Assembly: GCF_000372745.1 (NCBI RefSeq)
Contig: NZ_KB889686.1
Span: 143,913 to 207,912, forward strand
Length of the DNA: 64,000 bases
Source of the DNA: Embleya scabrispora DSM 41855
Lineage (GTDB): Bacteria > Actinomycetota > Actinomycetes > Streptomycetales > Streptomycetaceae
Direction: 5' to 3'
The position numbers were made by a program, and so were the translations under genes. The notes beneath the pieces are model-generated. The model was not told the origin of the DNA, did no database searches, and saw nothing but the letters and a program-made list of their open reading frames with translations. Shown piece after piece: positions 54,796-64,000 of the stretch (positions are counted from its first letter, which is position 1; each line of letters begins with the position of its first letter).

Positions 54796-55908
54796 TCAGC
54801 AGCCCGCGTCCGGGTCGACCCGGTTGTGCAGTTCCTCGCCCGCGAGATAGCGGGTCAGGTTGTCGCGGAAGAGCCGGAACACCTCGGTGAAGTGTTCGAG
54901 CGCCGCGCTGGAGCAGTGCGCGGACAGGTACAGGTTCGGCGCGTCCCACAGCGGATCGTCGGCGGGCAGCGGTTCGGCCGCGACCACGTCCAGTGCCGCG
55001 CCGCCCAACCGGCCGCCGCGCAGCGCCGCGATCAGGTCCGGCTCGACGACGAACGAGCCGCGGCCGACGTTGCAGTAGAACGCGCCCTCGCGCATCGCGG
55101 CGAACGCGGCGGCGTTCATCGTGCCGACCGTGTCCGCCGTCTCCGGCGCCGCCGACACCACCGCGTCGCAACCGGCCAACATCTCGTGCAGGTCGTCCGG
55201 GTGGAAGAGCCGGTCCACGTGCTCGGCGGGCACCTGCGCGCGACGTCGGGTCGCATGCACGGTCATCCCGAACGCGTGTGCCCGGGAGGCCAGTTGCGAA
55301 CCGATCCCGCCGACGCCGATCAGCCCGAGGGTCTTGCCGCGGATCAGCCCGCCGAAGGCGGGCTTCCAGCGCCGCGCCCCCTGGAGCGCGTCCAAGTCGC
55401 GATGACGCTTGAAGAAGGCGAGCAGCCGGGCGAAGACGAACTCGGCGATCGGCGCCCCGTTCACACCCGCCGCCGTGGTCAGCCGGATACGCTCGGTGGG
55501 CAGCCCGGCCGAGAGCAGTTGCCCGTTGCCCGCCGCACAGCTCTGTACCCAGCGCAGCCTGGGCGCCAGGTTCGCCACGTCGAACGGGAGGTCGGCCGCC
55601 AGCACGATCTCGGCCCGGACCAGCAGCTCGCGCTGCTCGGCGGTCGGCGCGGGCGCCAGGTCGCGCAGTTCCGGACGTGCCGCGGCGCCGGGCCGGCCGC
55701 GTGCGGTGCGCAGTTCCTCGGACTCGACGTAGCGGCAGTCCACGATCTCCAGCCTGGGATCGAGCGCGCGCACCGCGTCCAGGTCGGCCGCGAGCGCATG
55801 TGCGGGACGGATGTCCCAGGCGGACGGGTACATGATGCCGACGACGACGGGCGAGAGCTCGCAGCCGTCGGGGGCGGGCTTGTGCTCGGGCGCGGACGCG
55901 TCGATCAC
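54796..55908 (-). CDS. D-2-hydroxyacid dehydrogenase
   Basis: 370 residues from GTG 55908, which overlaps the beta-subunit stop as GTGA; GGAGG lies about 9-13 bases upstream. The NAD domain has LGLIGVGGIGSQLASRAHAF (G-x-G-x-x-G, about 200-219). Catalytic residues follow the family plan: Arg in NVGRGSFV, Glu in VVAAEPLPADDPLWD and His in LSAHCSS. The N-terminal domain is somewhat longer than in PGDH-type enzymes. It would interconvert a 2-hydroxy acid and a 2-oxo acid with NAD(P). Overlap with the oxidoreductase genes says that this 2-oxo acid is probably the ferredoxin oxidoreductase substrate. Confidence 0.9.
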   Translation of the reverse strand: MIDASAPEHKPAPDGCELSPVVVGIMYPSAWDIRPAHALAADLDAVRALDPRLEIVDCRYVESEELRTARGRPGAAARPELRDLAPAPTAEQRELLVRAEIVLAADLPFDVANLAPRLRWVQSCAAGNGQLLSAGLPTERIRLTTAAGVNGAPIAEFVFARLLAFFKRHRDLDALQGARRWKPAFGGLIRGKTLGLIGVGGIGSQLASRAHAFGMTVHATRRRAQVPAEHVDRLFHPDDLHEMLAGCDAVVSAAPETADTVGTMNAAAFAAMREGAFYCNVGRGSFVVEPDLIAALRGGRLGGAALDVVAAEPLPADDPLWDAPNLYLSAHCSSAALEHFTEVFRLFRDNLTRYLAGEELHNRVDPDAGC

Positions 55909-56756
55909 GCGGATGTCCTCCGGTCCTTCAGTACGCCGAGGGTGTGCGTGGCGGCGTGTGTGGTCGCGAGGTATTCCGGCGCGGCAGCGGTGTCCACGAA
56001 CCAGCCGGTCGGGCACATGGTCAGGATCTCCACGAACGAGAAGCCTTCGCCGCGCAGTTGGGTGCGGAACGCGTTCTTGATCATCCGGGCGGTGCGGGTG
56101 ATGTTGACGATGTCGTCGACCGCGCCGCGCGCGACGTAGGCCGCGCCGTCGAGTTGGGCGATCAGGTCGGCGAGCCGGATCGGGTAGCCGTGTTCGGCCG
56201 CATCGCGCCCGCCGAGGGTGTTCTTCGTACGCTGACCGAGCACGGTCGTGGCGGTCATGTGCCCGCCGGTCTCGCCGAAGACGCCGTTGTTGAGCATGAA
56301 GCACGTGACGCTTTCTCCGCGCGCCGCCGTGTGCAGCACCTCCTGGAGCCCTTCGTTGACCATGTCGCCGTCGCCCTGCACGGTGAACACGAGGGTGTCC
56401 GGCCGGCAGCGCTTGACGCCGGTCGCCAACGACGGGGCCCGGCCGTGCAGGGCTTGCAGCACCTCGATGTCGAGGTTGTTGGAGTAGGCCGTGTAGCACC
56501 CGATCCCGAACACCGCGATCGCCTTGGCGACCTGGTCGAGTTCCTGGACCTGCTCGACCATCGAGCGCATCGCGATCGGCTCGCCGCAGCCCGGACACAG
56601 GTGGTGCGCGCCGACGTCGATCAGGTCGGGGGTGAAGTCGTGGACCAGCCGGGCGCCGCACGTGGGCGCGGCGGCCGTGGTGGTCAGGATGGGCAACTCG
56701 CGACGTCCGGCGGGCTGCGGACCGGGCGCGGACGCCGGTGGGATCCCGGCGCTCAT
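55905..56756 (-). CDS. 2-oxoacid:ferredoxin oxidoreductase, beta subunit (TPP-binding)
   Basis: 283 residues from ATG 56756, overlapping the alpha-subunit stop as ATGA. Fe-S ligands: HLCPGCGEP (C-x-x-C), GIGCYTAY and EILTMCPTGW provide four Cys. The thiamine diphosphate motif is VQGDGDMVNEGLQEVL followed about 13 residues later by MLNN (G-D-G...N-N). The text matches bacterial and archaeal KOR/POR beta chains. With alpha it decarboxylates a 2-oxo acid and makes an acyl-CoA while passing electrons to ferredoxin. Confidence 0.93.
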   Translation of the reverse strand: MSAGIPPASAPGPQPAGRRELPILTTTAAAPTCGARLVHDFTPDLIDVGAHHLCPGCGEPIAMRSMVEQVQELDQVAKAIAVFGIGCYTAYSNNLDIEVLQALHGRAPSLATGVKRCRPDTLVFTVQGDGDMVNEGLQEVLHTAARGESVTCFMLNNGVFGETGGHMTATTVLGQRTKNTLGGRDAAEHGYPIRLADLIAQLDGAAYVARGAVDDIVNITRTARMIKNAFRTQLRGEGFSFVEILTMCPTGWFVDTAAAPEYLATTHAATHTLGVLKDRRTSA

Positions 56757-57934
56757 CGCGGATCCGCCGCTCGTCGGGCACCGCCGGCCGAGCGGCCGTG
56801 GGCCTGCGGAGTCCACGCCGATGCGTCGCCGGCCGGCCCGAACGCGGCCTCGATCCGGCGCCGCATCGCGCCGACTTCGAGGTCCGGCGCGATGCCGAAG
56901 CCGGACGAGTCCAGGCTGAGCCGGCCGATGAACCGCACCGGCGCCGCGCCGAGCACGGCCAGGCGTACGTCGTCCACCATCTGTCCTCCGCTGTTCTCGT
57001 ACACGGCCACCACCCGCGCGCCCGACGCCGCGGCGCGCACGATCTCGCTCGGAAACGGCACCAGCGTGATCGGGCGCACGTAGCCCACGCGCAGACCCTG
57101 CTCCCGCAGGTCACGGACGGCCTGGCGGACGTACAGGGCCGGCGTCCCGTACGCGACCACCACGACCTCGGCATCGGCCAGGAATCCGGTCTCCGCGCGG
57201 GGTTCGGTCTCGGCGACCATGCGCTCCATCGCGCCGCCGTGCCGGGTGTAGAACTCGGCCAGGTCGTAGCTGGCGTCCGTGCGATCGCCGGCGTGCCGCT
57301 GCTTGCGGTCGGACAGCGGCGAGACGAGCTTGGCCGCGCCGGTACCGCCCGTCGAGCCGTCCAGGGCCCAGTCCCGCGCGGGCAGCGGGCCGAAGTCGCG
57401 CGGCCGGACGTCGACCGAGACGTGGGTGTGGGCCAGGTAGTAGTCGCCCATCACCAATACCGGGCTGCGCCAGAACTCGGCCAGGTGGAAGGCGTATTGG
57501 GTCAACTCGACCGCCTCGCGCACATCGCAGGGCGCGAGTACGAGGTGCCGGTAGTCACCGTGCCCGCCGCCACGCGTGGCCTGGAAGTAGTCGCCCTGCG
57601 CGCGGGCCATGTTCAGCACCACGAGCGGCAGCCGCGCGTACACGATCTCGGCCAGCGACTCCTGCATCAGCGACAACCCCTGCCCGGTGGACCCGGTCGC
57701 GGCCGGCGTACCGGTGGCGGCGGCGCCCCACGCCATCCCGACCGCCTCCAGCTCGCTCTCCGCGTTGACGCAGACGCCGCCGACCTCGGGCAATCGGGCG
57801 GCCATGTGTTCGAGCACCTCGGTGAACGGCGTCATCGGGTATCCGGCGAAGAACCGGCAACCGGCCGCGATCATCGCCTCGCCGATGGCGGCCGAACCGG
57901 GCAGTACGGGCGGCCGAGGGCCGGTCGTCTTCAT
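56753..57934 (-). CDS. 2-oxoacid:ferredoxin oxidoreductase, alpha subunit
   Basis: 393 residues from ATG 57934, overlapping the ferredoxin gene as ATGA. AAGCRFFAGYPMTPFTEVLE, then NAESELEAVGMAWGAAATG and TGSTGQGLSLMQESLAEIVY are the classical pyrimidine-domain signatures of POR/KOR alpha chains; NMARAQGDYFQATRGGGHGD follows. The C-terminal part has YGTPALYVRQAVRDLREQGL and VYENSGGQMVDDVRLAVLG. It pairs with the beta subunit to form the active site. The separate gamma and ferredoxin subunits make this the four-subunit type rather than the two-subunit KorAB usual in actinobacteria. Confidence 0.93.
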   Translation of the reverse strand: MKTTGPRPPVLPGSAAIGEAMIAAGCRFFAGYPMTPFTEVLEHMAARLPEVGGVCVNAESELEAVGMAWGAAATGTPAATGSTGQGLSLMQESLAEIVYARLPLVVLNMARAQGDYFQATRGGGHGDYRHLVLAPCDVREAVELTQYAFHLAEFWRSPVLVMGDYYLAHTHVSVDVRPRDFGPLPARDWALDGSTGGTGAAKLVSPLSDRKQRHAGDRTDASYDLAEFYTRHGGAMERMVAETEPRAETGFLADAEVVVVAYGTPALYVRQAVRDLREQGLRVGYVRPITLVPFPSEIVRAAASGARVVAVYENSGGQMVDDVRLAVLGAAPVRFIGRLSLDSSGFGIAPDLEVGAMRRRIEAAFGPAGDASAWTPQAHGRSAGGARRAADPR

Positions 57935-58290
57935 CCGCGGGTGCCTCCGGTTTCGTCGCGGGGTTCGTCGTACCGGTAGACCTGGAAGACGAAGTCCGGA
58001 CAGATCGCCGAACACGCCTTGCAGGCGATGCAACCGGGCAGCAGTTGCGGATAGCGGTAGCCGCGGTCGTTGACGTCGTCGACGGTCATCCGCAACACGT
58101 CCACGGGGCACGCGTCGATGCACAGGTCACAGCCCTTGCAGGCATCGACGTCGATGACGAGGGTGCCTTTGCTGAGCACCGGGGCGTCGGGGTGGGCGGT
58201 CGGTTGGTGGGCGGCTGCCGGAAGGGCGGAAGCCGGTCCCGGTCCGGCCGTCGGGTCGCCGGATGGCGGGGTCGAATCGCGGGCACTCAT
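57931..58290 (-). CDS. 2-oxoacid:ferredoxin oxidoreductase, ferredoxin (delta) subunit, 2[4Fe-4S]
   Basis: 119 residues from ATG 58290, overlapping the gamma gene as ATGA. The first 38 residues are a Pro/Ala-rich linker unusual for delta chains. Two ferredoxin motifs follow: CKGCDLCIDACP and CIACKACSAICP (C-x2-C-x2-C-x3-C, each), separated by about 30 residues. It would carry two [4Fe-4S] clusters and relay electrons from the catalytic subunits to external ferredoxin. Confidence 0.93.
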   Translation of the reverse strand: MSARDSTPPSGDPTAGPGPASALPAAAHQPTAHPDAPVLSKGTLVIDVDACKGCDLCIDACPVDVLRMTVDDVNDRGYRYPQLLPGCIACKACSAICPDFVFQVYRYDEPRDETGGTRG

Positions 58291-58856
58291 GCGCACACCG
58301 GCCAGGCCCGCAGCGCCGGTCCGGCGTGCGCGTGTCCCATCCGCAGCGCGGCGCGGATGCTCTCGGCGTGCTGCCTCCGGTACGGCGGCAGCACCTCGGC
58401 GGCCGTGGCCAGCAGCGTGTCCAGGTCGACGATCGCGGTGGCCGCGGCGTACGCGCCGAGCGCGATCATCGTCACCGCCGAGGCGTTGCCGCTGCTCGCG
58501 GCCAACTCCGAGGCGGGGATGGGCACGAGCCGGCCGATCGCGGGTGTTCCGACCGGATCGCACAGGCTCGTGTTGAGCACGAGCAGGCCGTCGTCGTGCA
58601 GACGCGGATAGACGCCGCCCGCGTGTGCGGGGTGCAGGACCAAGGCGGACCAGGCCGAGCCGATCGTCGGCGGGCTGTCGATGGGATCGTCGCCCAGGAC
58701 CAGCGTGGTGTCCGAGTTGCCGCCGCGCATCATGCCGCCGTACGACCCGAAGTACATCGCATGCCGGCCCTCGGCCACCGCGGCGGCGGCCAACAGGGCG
58801 GTGGCGAGCTGGATGCCCTGGCCGCCGATCCCGGTCAATAGAACCTCGCGCTGCAT
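58287..58856 (-). CDS. 2-oxoacid:ferredoxin oxidoreductase, gamma subunit
   Basis: 189 residues from ATG 58856 with GAAGGGG upstream. It begins QREVLLTGIGGQGIQLATAL and continues with FGSYGGMMRGGNSDTTLVLG, the standard gamma-chain (CoA-contacting) motifs. The C-terminus includes AESIRAALRMGHAHAG. It is the first gene of a seven-gene minus-strand operon, four of them joined by ATGA overlaps and a fifth by GTGA. The promoter and an inverted repeat lie between this start and the divergent TetR gene. Confidence 0.93.
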   Translation of the reverse strand: MQREVLLTGIGGQGIQLATALLAAAAVAEGRHAMYFGSYGGMMRGGNSDTTLVLGDDPIDSPPTIGSAWSALVLHPAHAGGVYPRLHDDGLLVLNTSLCDPVGTPAIGRLVPIPASELAASSGNASAVTMIALGAYAAATAIVDLDTLLATAAEVLPPYRRQHAESIRAALRMGHAHAGPALRAWPVCA

Positions 58857-58969
58857 GGGGACCCCTTCGCGGATGCCTGGGAGGACCTTGCGGACGTGTC
58901 TCGTGTGGATGTGTGCGCGGGCGGGGCGGGTGGGTGAGCGCGGATGAGTCGCAACGGTTCGGAGAGGTT

Positions 58970-59005
58970 CGGAACAACGAAGGCATGTGTCAGAACGTTG
59001 TTCCG
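58970..59005. promoter_or_regulatory. TetR operator candidate for the oxidoreductase operon
   Basis: CGGAACAACG (58970-58979) and CGTTGTTCCG (58996-59005) are perfect 10-base inverted arms 16 bases apart, between the divergent gamma-subunit and TetR genes. GGTTCGGA is also directly repeated just upstream (58956-58973). A bound TetR dimer pair here would cover both promoters. Confidence 0.7.
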
Positions 59006-59067
59006 GATAGTAGGATGCGGCGTTCCGACAAACAAGAGCGTCGCGCAATCGAAGGTGGGGATCGCCG

Positions 59068-59715
59068 ATGGACGGGATCGAAGCGGCGGCGAACTCCGCC
59101 GGTCTGATGGGCAATGCGGTGCGCCGGCCGCTGGAGGCGCGGTGGGCGGCGTACGAGGAGGAGGTGCGGCGGCTGGTCGACGCCACCTACCGGGTGGTCG
59201 AGCGCACCGGCAGCCTGGATCCGACGATGCGCGACATCATGCGCGAGTCCGGACTGTCGAATCAGGCGTTCTACCGGCACTTCAGGTCCAAGGACGAGTT
59301 GCTCGTCGCGCTGCTCGACGACGGCCGGCGGCGGATGGCCGCGTACCTGGACCACCGGATGTCGGCCGCACCCGACGCCCCGGGCAAGGTCGCGGCCTGG
59401 ATCGAGGGTGTCCTCGCCCAGGCCGGCGATCCGGTCGCCGCCGCCCGCACACGACCGTTCGTCGCGCACCAGGACCGGTTGGCCGACCTGTTTCCCGCCG
59501 AACAACGCGACTCGGTCGAGGCGATGGTCCGCCCGCTCCGCGAGGCCATGGCCGCGGCGCCGACCCCGGATCCGGCCGCCGACGCACTCGCGGTCTACCG
59601 CCTGACCCTGGCCACACTGCACGACCACCTGCGCACCGGCACGGCCGTCACCCCGGACGACGCGGGGCACACGGTGCGGTTCGCCCTGGCGGGCGTGGGC
59701 CTGGCCGCCGGCTGA
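59068..59715 (+). CDS. TetR family regulator of the oxidoreductase operon
   Basis: 215 residues from ATG 59068. The HTH region is RLVDATYRVVERTGSLDPTM followed by RESGLSNQAFYRHFRSKDEL (about 30-80), the usual TetR pattern ending in YRHF-x-x-K. The rest is all-helical ligand-binding domain without recognisable class. It faces the ferredoxin oxidoreductase operon with 211 bases between the starts, where a perfect inverted repeat sits, so it probably represses that operon until a substrate-derived acyl-CoA or acid binds. Confidence 0.9.
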   Translation: MDGIEAAANSAGLMGNAVRRPLEARWAAYEEEVRRLVDATYRVVERTGSLDPTMRDIMRESGLSNQAFYRHFRSKDELLVALLDDGRRRMAAYLDHRMSAAPDAPGKVAAWIEGVLAQAGDPVAAARTRPFVAHQDRLADLFPAEQRDSVEAMVRPLREAMAAAPTPDPAADALAVYRLTLATLHDHLRTGTAVTPDDAGHTVRFALAGVGLAAG

Positions 59716-60096
59716 CCGATCGGCGCATGGCGGCCCGGACGCGGCGCCGAGTGCGGTCGCGTGTCGTACGACACCGACTCGACCGGCCCATTCGCACCGC
59801 AGACGCGTCCACGGCCGCGCGCGGGCGCGGGCGCCGACGCTTGTGACGTCGATCGGTCGCCCGCCATTTCGTACCACTCTCCACCGGGCAGGGTTCGGCG
59901 AAAAGCCAGGCCGGCGGCCTGACGCAGCGCGACGGGTGACCGCGCAGGGTCACGCCGGAAATAGTGCTGGAGACTCTACGCGGCAAGGCGCCAAGAAAGC
60001 CACTGGGCGGCTCTCTGTCGCATTTTCAAGGGATTGAGGCAGGGGGGATTGGCTCAGGTGGAATAAGGGTCTCAGGGTGGCGTATGGAGGTGTTCT
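59716..60096. other. Gap after the TetR gene, gyrB promoter region
   Basis: About 380 bases with no gene. Short T/A-containing stretches near 60005-60065 (TTTTCAAGGGATTGAGG and GGAATAAGGG) make this the likely gyrB promoter region. The hairpins at 60097-60247 follow. Confidence 0.4.
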
Positions 60097-62310
<2,214 letters not shown>

Positions 62311-62322
62311 TCCCGGGCACCG

Positions 62323-62931
62323 TCAGTTCGCGGCCATGCTGCCGGGTGCGGTGTCCGCGCGGTCCGGACGCAGGCCGTTGACCAGCAGCAGGAGCAGGTG
62401 CTCGGCCTGCTCCTGCGGGACCTGCTCGCGCATCCAGGCGGCGGCGTTCATCAGCGCGTGTACGTCCGCCGCCGTGACGTCGTCGCGGACCCCGCCCGCC
62501 TCGCGCGCCGAGGCCAGCAGCGTCTCGGTGATCGCGGCCATCCGCTCGCACGCCTCGTGCAATTCCGACGCCTCGTCGTCCAGTCCCTCCATCAGCAGCG
62601 CGGCGAGCCCGCGGTAGGCCGCCGCGTGTACCGCGACGGCGCCCATCCAGCGGGCGAGGGCGTCCGGTGCCGTTGCCCCGTTCGGTGGTTCGGCGGCGAA
62701 CTCGAACAGCGCCGCGTGGCGTTCACGCAGCAGGGCCGCGGACAGTGCCCGTCGGTTCGGGAAGTGGCCGTACAGGGTCCCGATCGCGACGCCGGCCCGG
62801 CGGGCGATCCCCTCCAGCGAGGCGCCGGTGCCCTGTTCGCGGAACGCGTCGTCGGCCGCCGCGAGGATGCGCTCGTAGTTGCGCTGCGCGTCGGCGCGCG
62901 GTCGGCGGGTACGAGTGCCGCTCATGTCCAC
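62323..62931 (-). CDS. TetR family regulator
   Basis: 202 residues from ATG 62931 (ATG 62925 also possible). HTH at about 16-63 (RNYERILAAADDAFREQGTG, GIARRAGVAIGTLYGHFPNR). The C-terminal part is helical with MNAAAWMREQVPQEQAEHLL and LLVNGLRPD, as in the SCO-type TetR class with TetR_C_33-like ends. It starts 73 bases from the divergent NmrA-like gene and a perfect 12-base inverted repeat lies between them, so it should repress that gene and itself. Confidence 0.9.
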   Translation of the reverse strand: MDMSGTRTRRPRADAQRNYERILAAADDAFREQGTGASLEGIARRAGVAIGTLYGHFPNRRALSAALLRERHAALFEFAAEPPNGATAPDALARWMGAVAVHAAAYRGLAALLMEGLDDEASELHEACERMAAITETLLASAREAGGVRDDVTAADVHALMNAAAWMREQVPQEQAEHLLLLLVNGLRPDRADTAPGSMAAN

Positions 62932-62947
62932 CTGCCCTTGCCTATTC

Positions 62948-62982
62948 GAGGGTGCCTCGACTTATTATTCCGAGGCACCCTC
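62948..62982. promoter_or_regulatory. TetR operator candidate (perfect inverted repeat)
   Basis: GAGGGTGCCTCG (62948-62959) and CGAGGCACCCTC (62971-62982) are perfectly complementary 12-base arms around an 11-base AT-rich spacer. Located in the middle of the divergent TetR/NmrA-type promoters. Confidence 0.8.
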
Positions 62983-63004
62983 ACTTTAGTCCAAGGAGCA
63001 GCAC

Positions 63005-63871
63005 ATGATCCTGGTCACCGGCGCCACCGGATCCATCGGCAGGCATCTGGTCCGCCGACTCGACGAACTCCGAGCGCCGTTCAAGGCGCTCGTCCGGGAT
63101 GCGGCCAAGGGTCGGGCATTGGGCTGCCCGTACGTCGTCGGGGACTTCGACGATCCCGACTCGATCGCCGCGGCGCTGATCGGTGTCGACCGCGTCCTGC
63201 TCAACGGCCCCGGCGCGACACCGACCGCCGACGGCGGGCCGCAGCCCATGGTCGCCCAGCAGCGGACCCTCATCGACGCGGCCGGGCGGGCCGGTGTGCG
63301 GCGAATCGTCAAGGTTTCGGTTTGGCGCGCACAGCAGGGTGGCCGGCTCGCCCAGGGCGCGCACTGGGACATCGAGCAGCACCTGAAGGCGTCCGGCATC
63401 GAATGGGCCCTGCTTCAGCCCAGCGGCTACATGCAGAACTTCCTCACCGGAGCGGGCACGTTCAGCGCCGACGGCAGCCTGATCGCTCCGGCGCACGACG
63501 CGCCCGTGTCGTACGTCGACTGCCGGGACATCGCCGCCTGCGCGGCCGTGCTGCTGACCGAACCGCGAGGCGCTGGAGCGACGTTCATCCTCACCGGCCC
63601 GGAAGCCCTCACGATGGCCGAGATCGCCGGACATCTGTCCGAGACCCTCGACAAACCCGTCCACGTGGTCACCCTGAGCCCCGACGACATGACCGAACGC
63701 CTCACCGAACAGGGCCTCCCTCGACGATTCGCCACCGACGTGGCCCACTTGTGGTCCGATGTCGGCACCGGCTCCCTGACGGCCACAACCCCCGAGGTCG
63801 AGAACCTGACCGGTCACAAACCCCGCGCCTTCACCGACTTCCTGACCACCAACCGAGCCGCGTTCGGTTGA
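63005..63871 (+). CDS. NmrA/NAD(P)-binding SDR-like protein
   Basis: 288 residues from ATG 63005, with CAAGGAGCA just upstream. NAD(P) motif ILVTGATGSIGRHLVRRLDE (G-x-x-G-x-x-G), then VVGDFDDPDSIAAAL and VDRVLLNGPGATP. WALLQPSGYMQNFLTGAGTF and VDCRDIAACAAVLLTEP are typical of the atypical SDR-a5/NmrA family, which often lacks the Tyr-Lys pair and senses redox state or reduces quinones. Induction probably depends on the divergent TetR. Confidence 0.9.
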   Translation: MILVTGATGSIGRHLVRRLDELRAPFKALVRDAAKGRALGCPYVVGDFDDPDSIAAALIGVDRVLLNGPGATPTADGGPQPMVAQQRTLIDAAGRAGVRRIVKVSVWRAQQGGRLAQGAHWDIEQHLKASGIEWALLQPSGYMQNFLTGAGTFSADGSLIAPAHDAPVSYVDCRDIAACAAVLLTEPRGAGATFILTGPEALTMAEIAGHLSETLDKPVHVVTLSPDDMTERLTEQGLPRRFATDVAHLWSDVGTGSLTATTPEVENLTGHKPRAFTDFLTTNRAAFG

Positions 63872-63903
63872 TGCGGGGGCGTGGTGGGTGGTCAGCCCGT
63901 TTC

Positions 63904-63931
63904 GGTGGGTGTCATGTGGTGGGTGTCATGT
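63904..63931. repeat. Tandem 14-bp duplication
   Basis: GGTGGGTGTCATGT is repeated exactly at 63904-63917 and 63918-63931, with a partial third unit (GGTGG). It lies at the 3' end of the possible minus-strand gene below. Confidence 0.85.
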
Positions 63932-64000
63932 GGTGGATGACGTCGCGGTCGGTGACGGCGGCGCGGAGTCCTTCGCTGTCGAGCCATCGGCCGAGGCGGG
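63912..64000 (-). CDS. Possible 3' end of a minus-strand gene running out of the window
   Basis: On the minus strand the frame ending at the TGA at 63912-63914 reads R-L-G-R-W-L-D-S-E-G-L-R-A-A-V-T-D-R-D-V and then I-H-H-M-T. This looks like ordinary protein sequence and continues to the window edge without a stop. Too short to classify. Confidence 0.35.
   Translation of the reverse strand, partial: RLGRWLDSEGLRAAVTDRDVIHHMTPTT

Overview
The window is very GC-rich (most genes strongly prefer G/C third codon positions) and looks like a Streptomyces-type actinomycete. Supporting signs are many ATGA-coupled operons, four ECF sigma factors, frequent GTG starts, TetR/MarR/LysR/GntR regulators facing catabolic or resistance enzymes, and a rifampicin monooxygenase with a rifamycin-associated inverted repeat. 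I cannot place the genus. Extra copies of replication genes (a sliding clamp at 5.7 kb, a GyrB at 60.3 kb) and a Rep/ParA/partition cassette at 8.6-13.9 kb suggest a chromosome arm carrying an integrated replicon, or a large secondary replicon.

Layout. 0-5.3 kb: metabolic and hypothetical genes (metal-beta-lactamase-fold hydrolase end, FGE-fold protein, DUF4328 membrane protein, MarR regulator facing an amidohydrolase, CxxC-repeat membrane protein). 5.6-7.6 kb: DnaN paralogue and a HAD phosphatase. 7.6-17.8 kb: replicon-like block. It has a short unknown protein, a hairpin-rich segment and a large HTH/zinc-ribbon Rep-like protein facing a parA/partition operon. On both sides lie long non-coding, degenerate low-complexity stretches that also hold two related short reading frames with an MHGH motif. 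The block ends in a broken, internally inverted MFS gene.

17.9-31 kb: rox with its RAE element, GntR regulator, PEBP protein, PPOX-fold protein, a DGPF/YCII plus ECF42 sigma pair, a frameshifted ridA, an MFS pump with an octanucleotide repeat array upstream and a double Lrp regulator, a fully overlapping DUF3995-ECF-SRPBCC operon, a SnoaL-like protein and a quinone-reductase-like dehydrogenase. 31-46 kb: hypothetical proteins, DUF3291, an ArsR-type regulator, a second amidohydrolase, an ARMT1-like DUF89 phosphatase, TetR with a TetX-like flavoprotein, isochorismatase-fold hydrolase, ECF41 sigma with its carboxymuconolactone decarboxylase partner, LysR with an SDR, and a small transmembrane peptide overlapping an ECF sigma and a CPTCW membrane protein.

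46-64 kb: Tat-exported phosphocholine-type phospholipase C, a methyltransferase, an unknown HTH protein, a CYTH protein, then the most striking metabolic unit of the window. This is a TetR-controlled operon for a four-subunit 2-oxoacid:ferredoxin oxidoreductase (gamma, ferredoxin, alpha, beta, each overlapping by ATGA), followed by a D-2-hydroxyacid dehydrogenase, a cupin and an acyl-CoA ligase. It could turn a 2-hydroxy acid into an acyl-CoA through a 2-oxo acid while reducing ferredoxin. The second gyrB follows behind a hairpin-rich leader, and the window ends with a TetR/NmrA-type divergent pair with a perfect operator.
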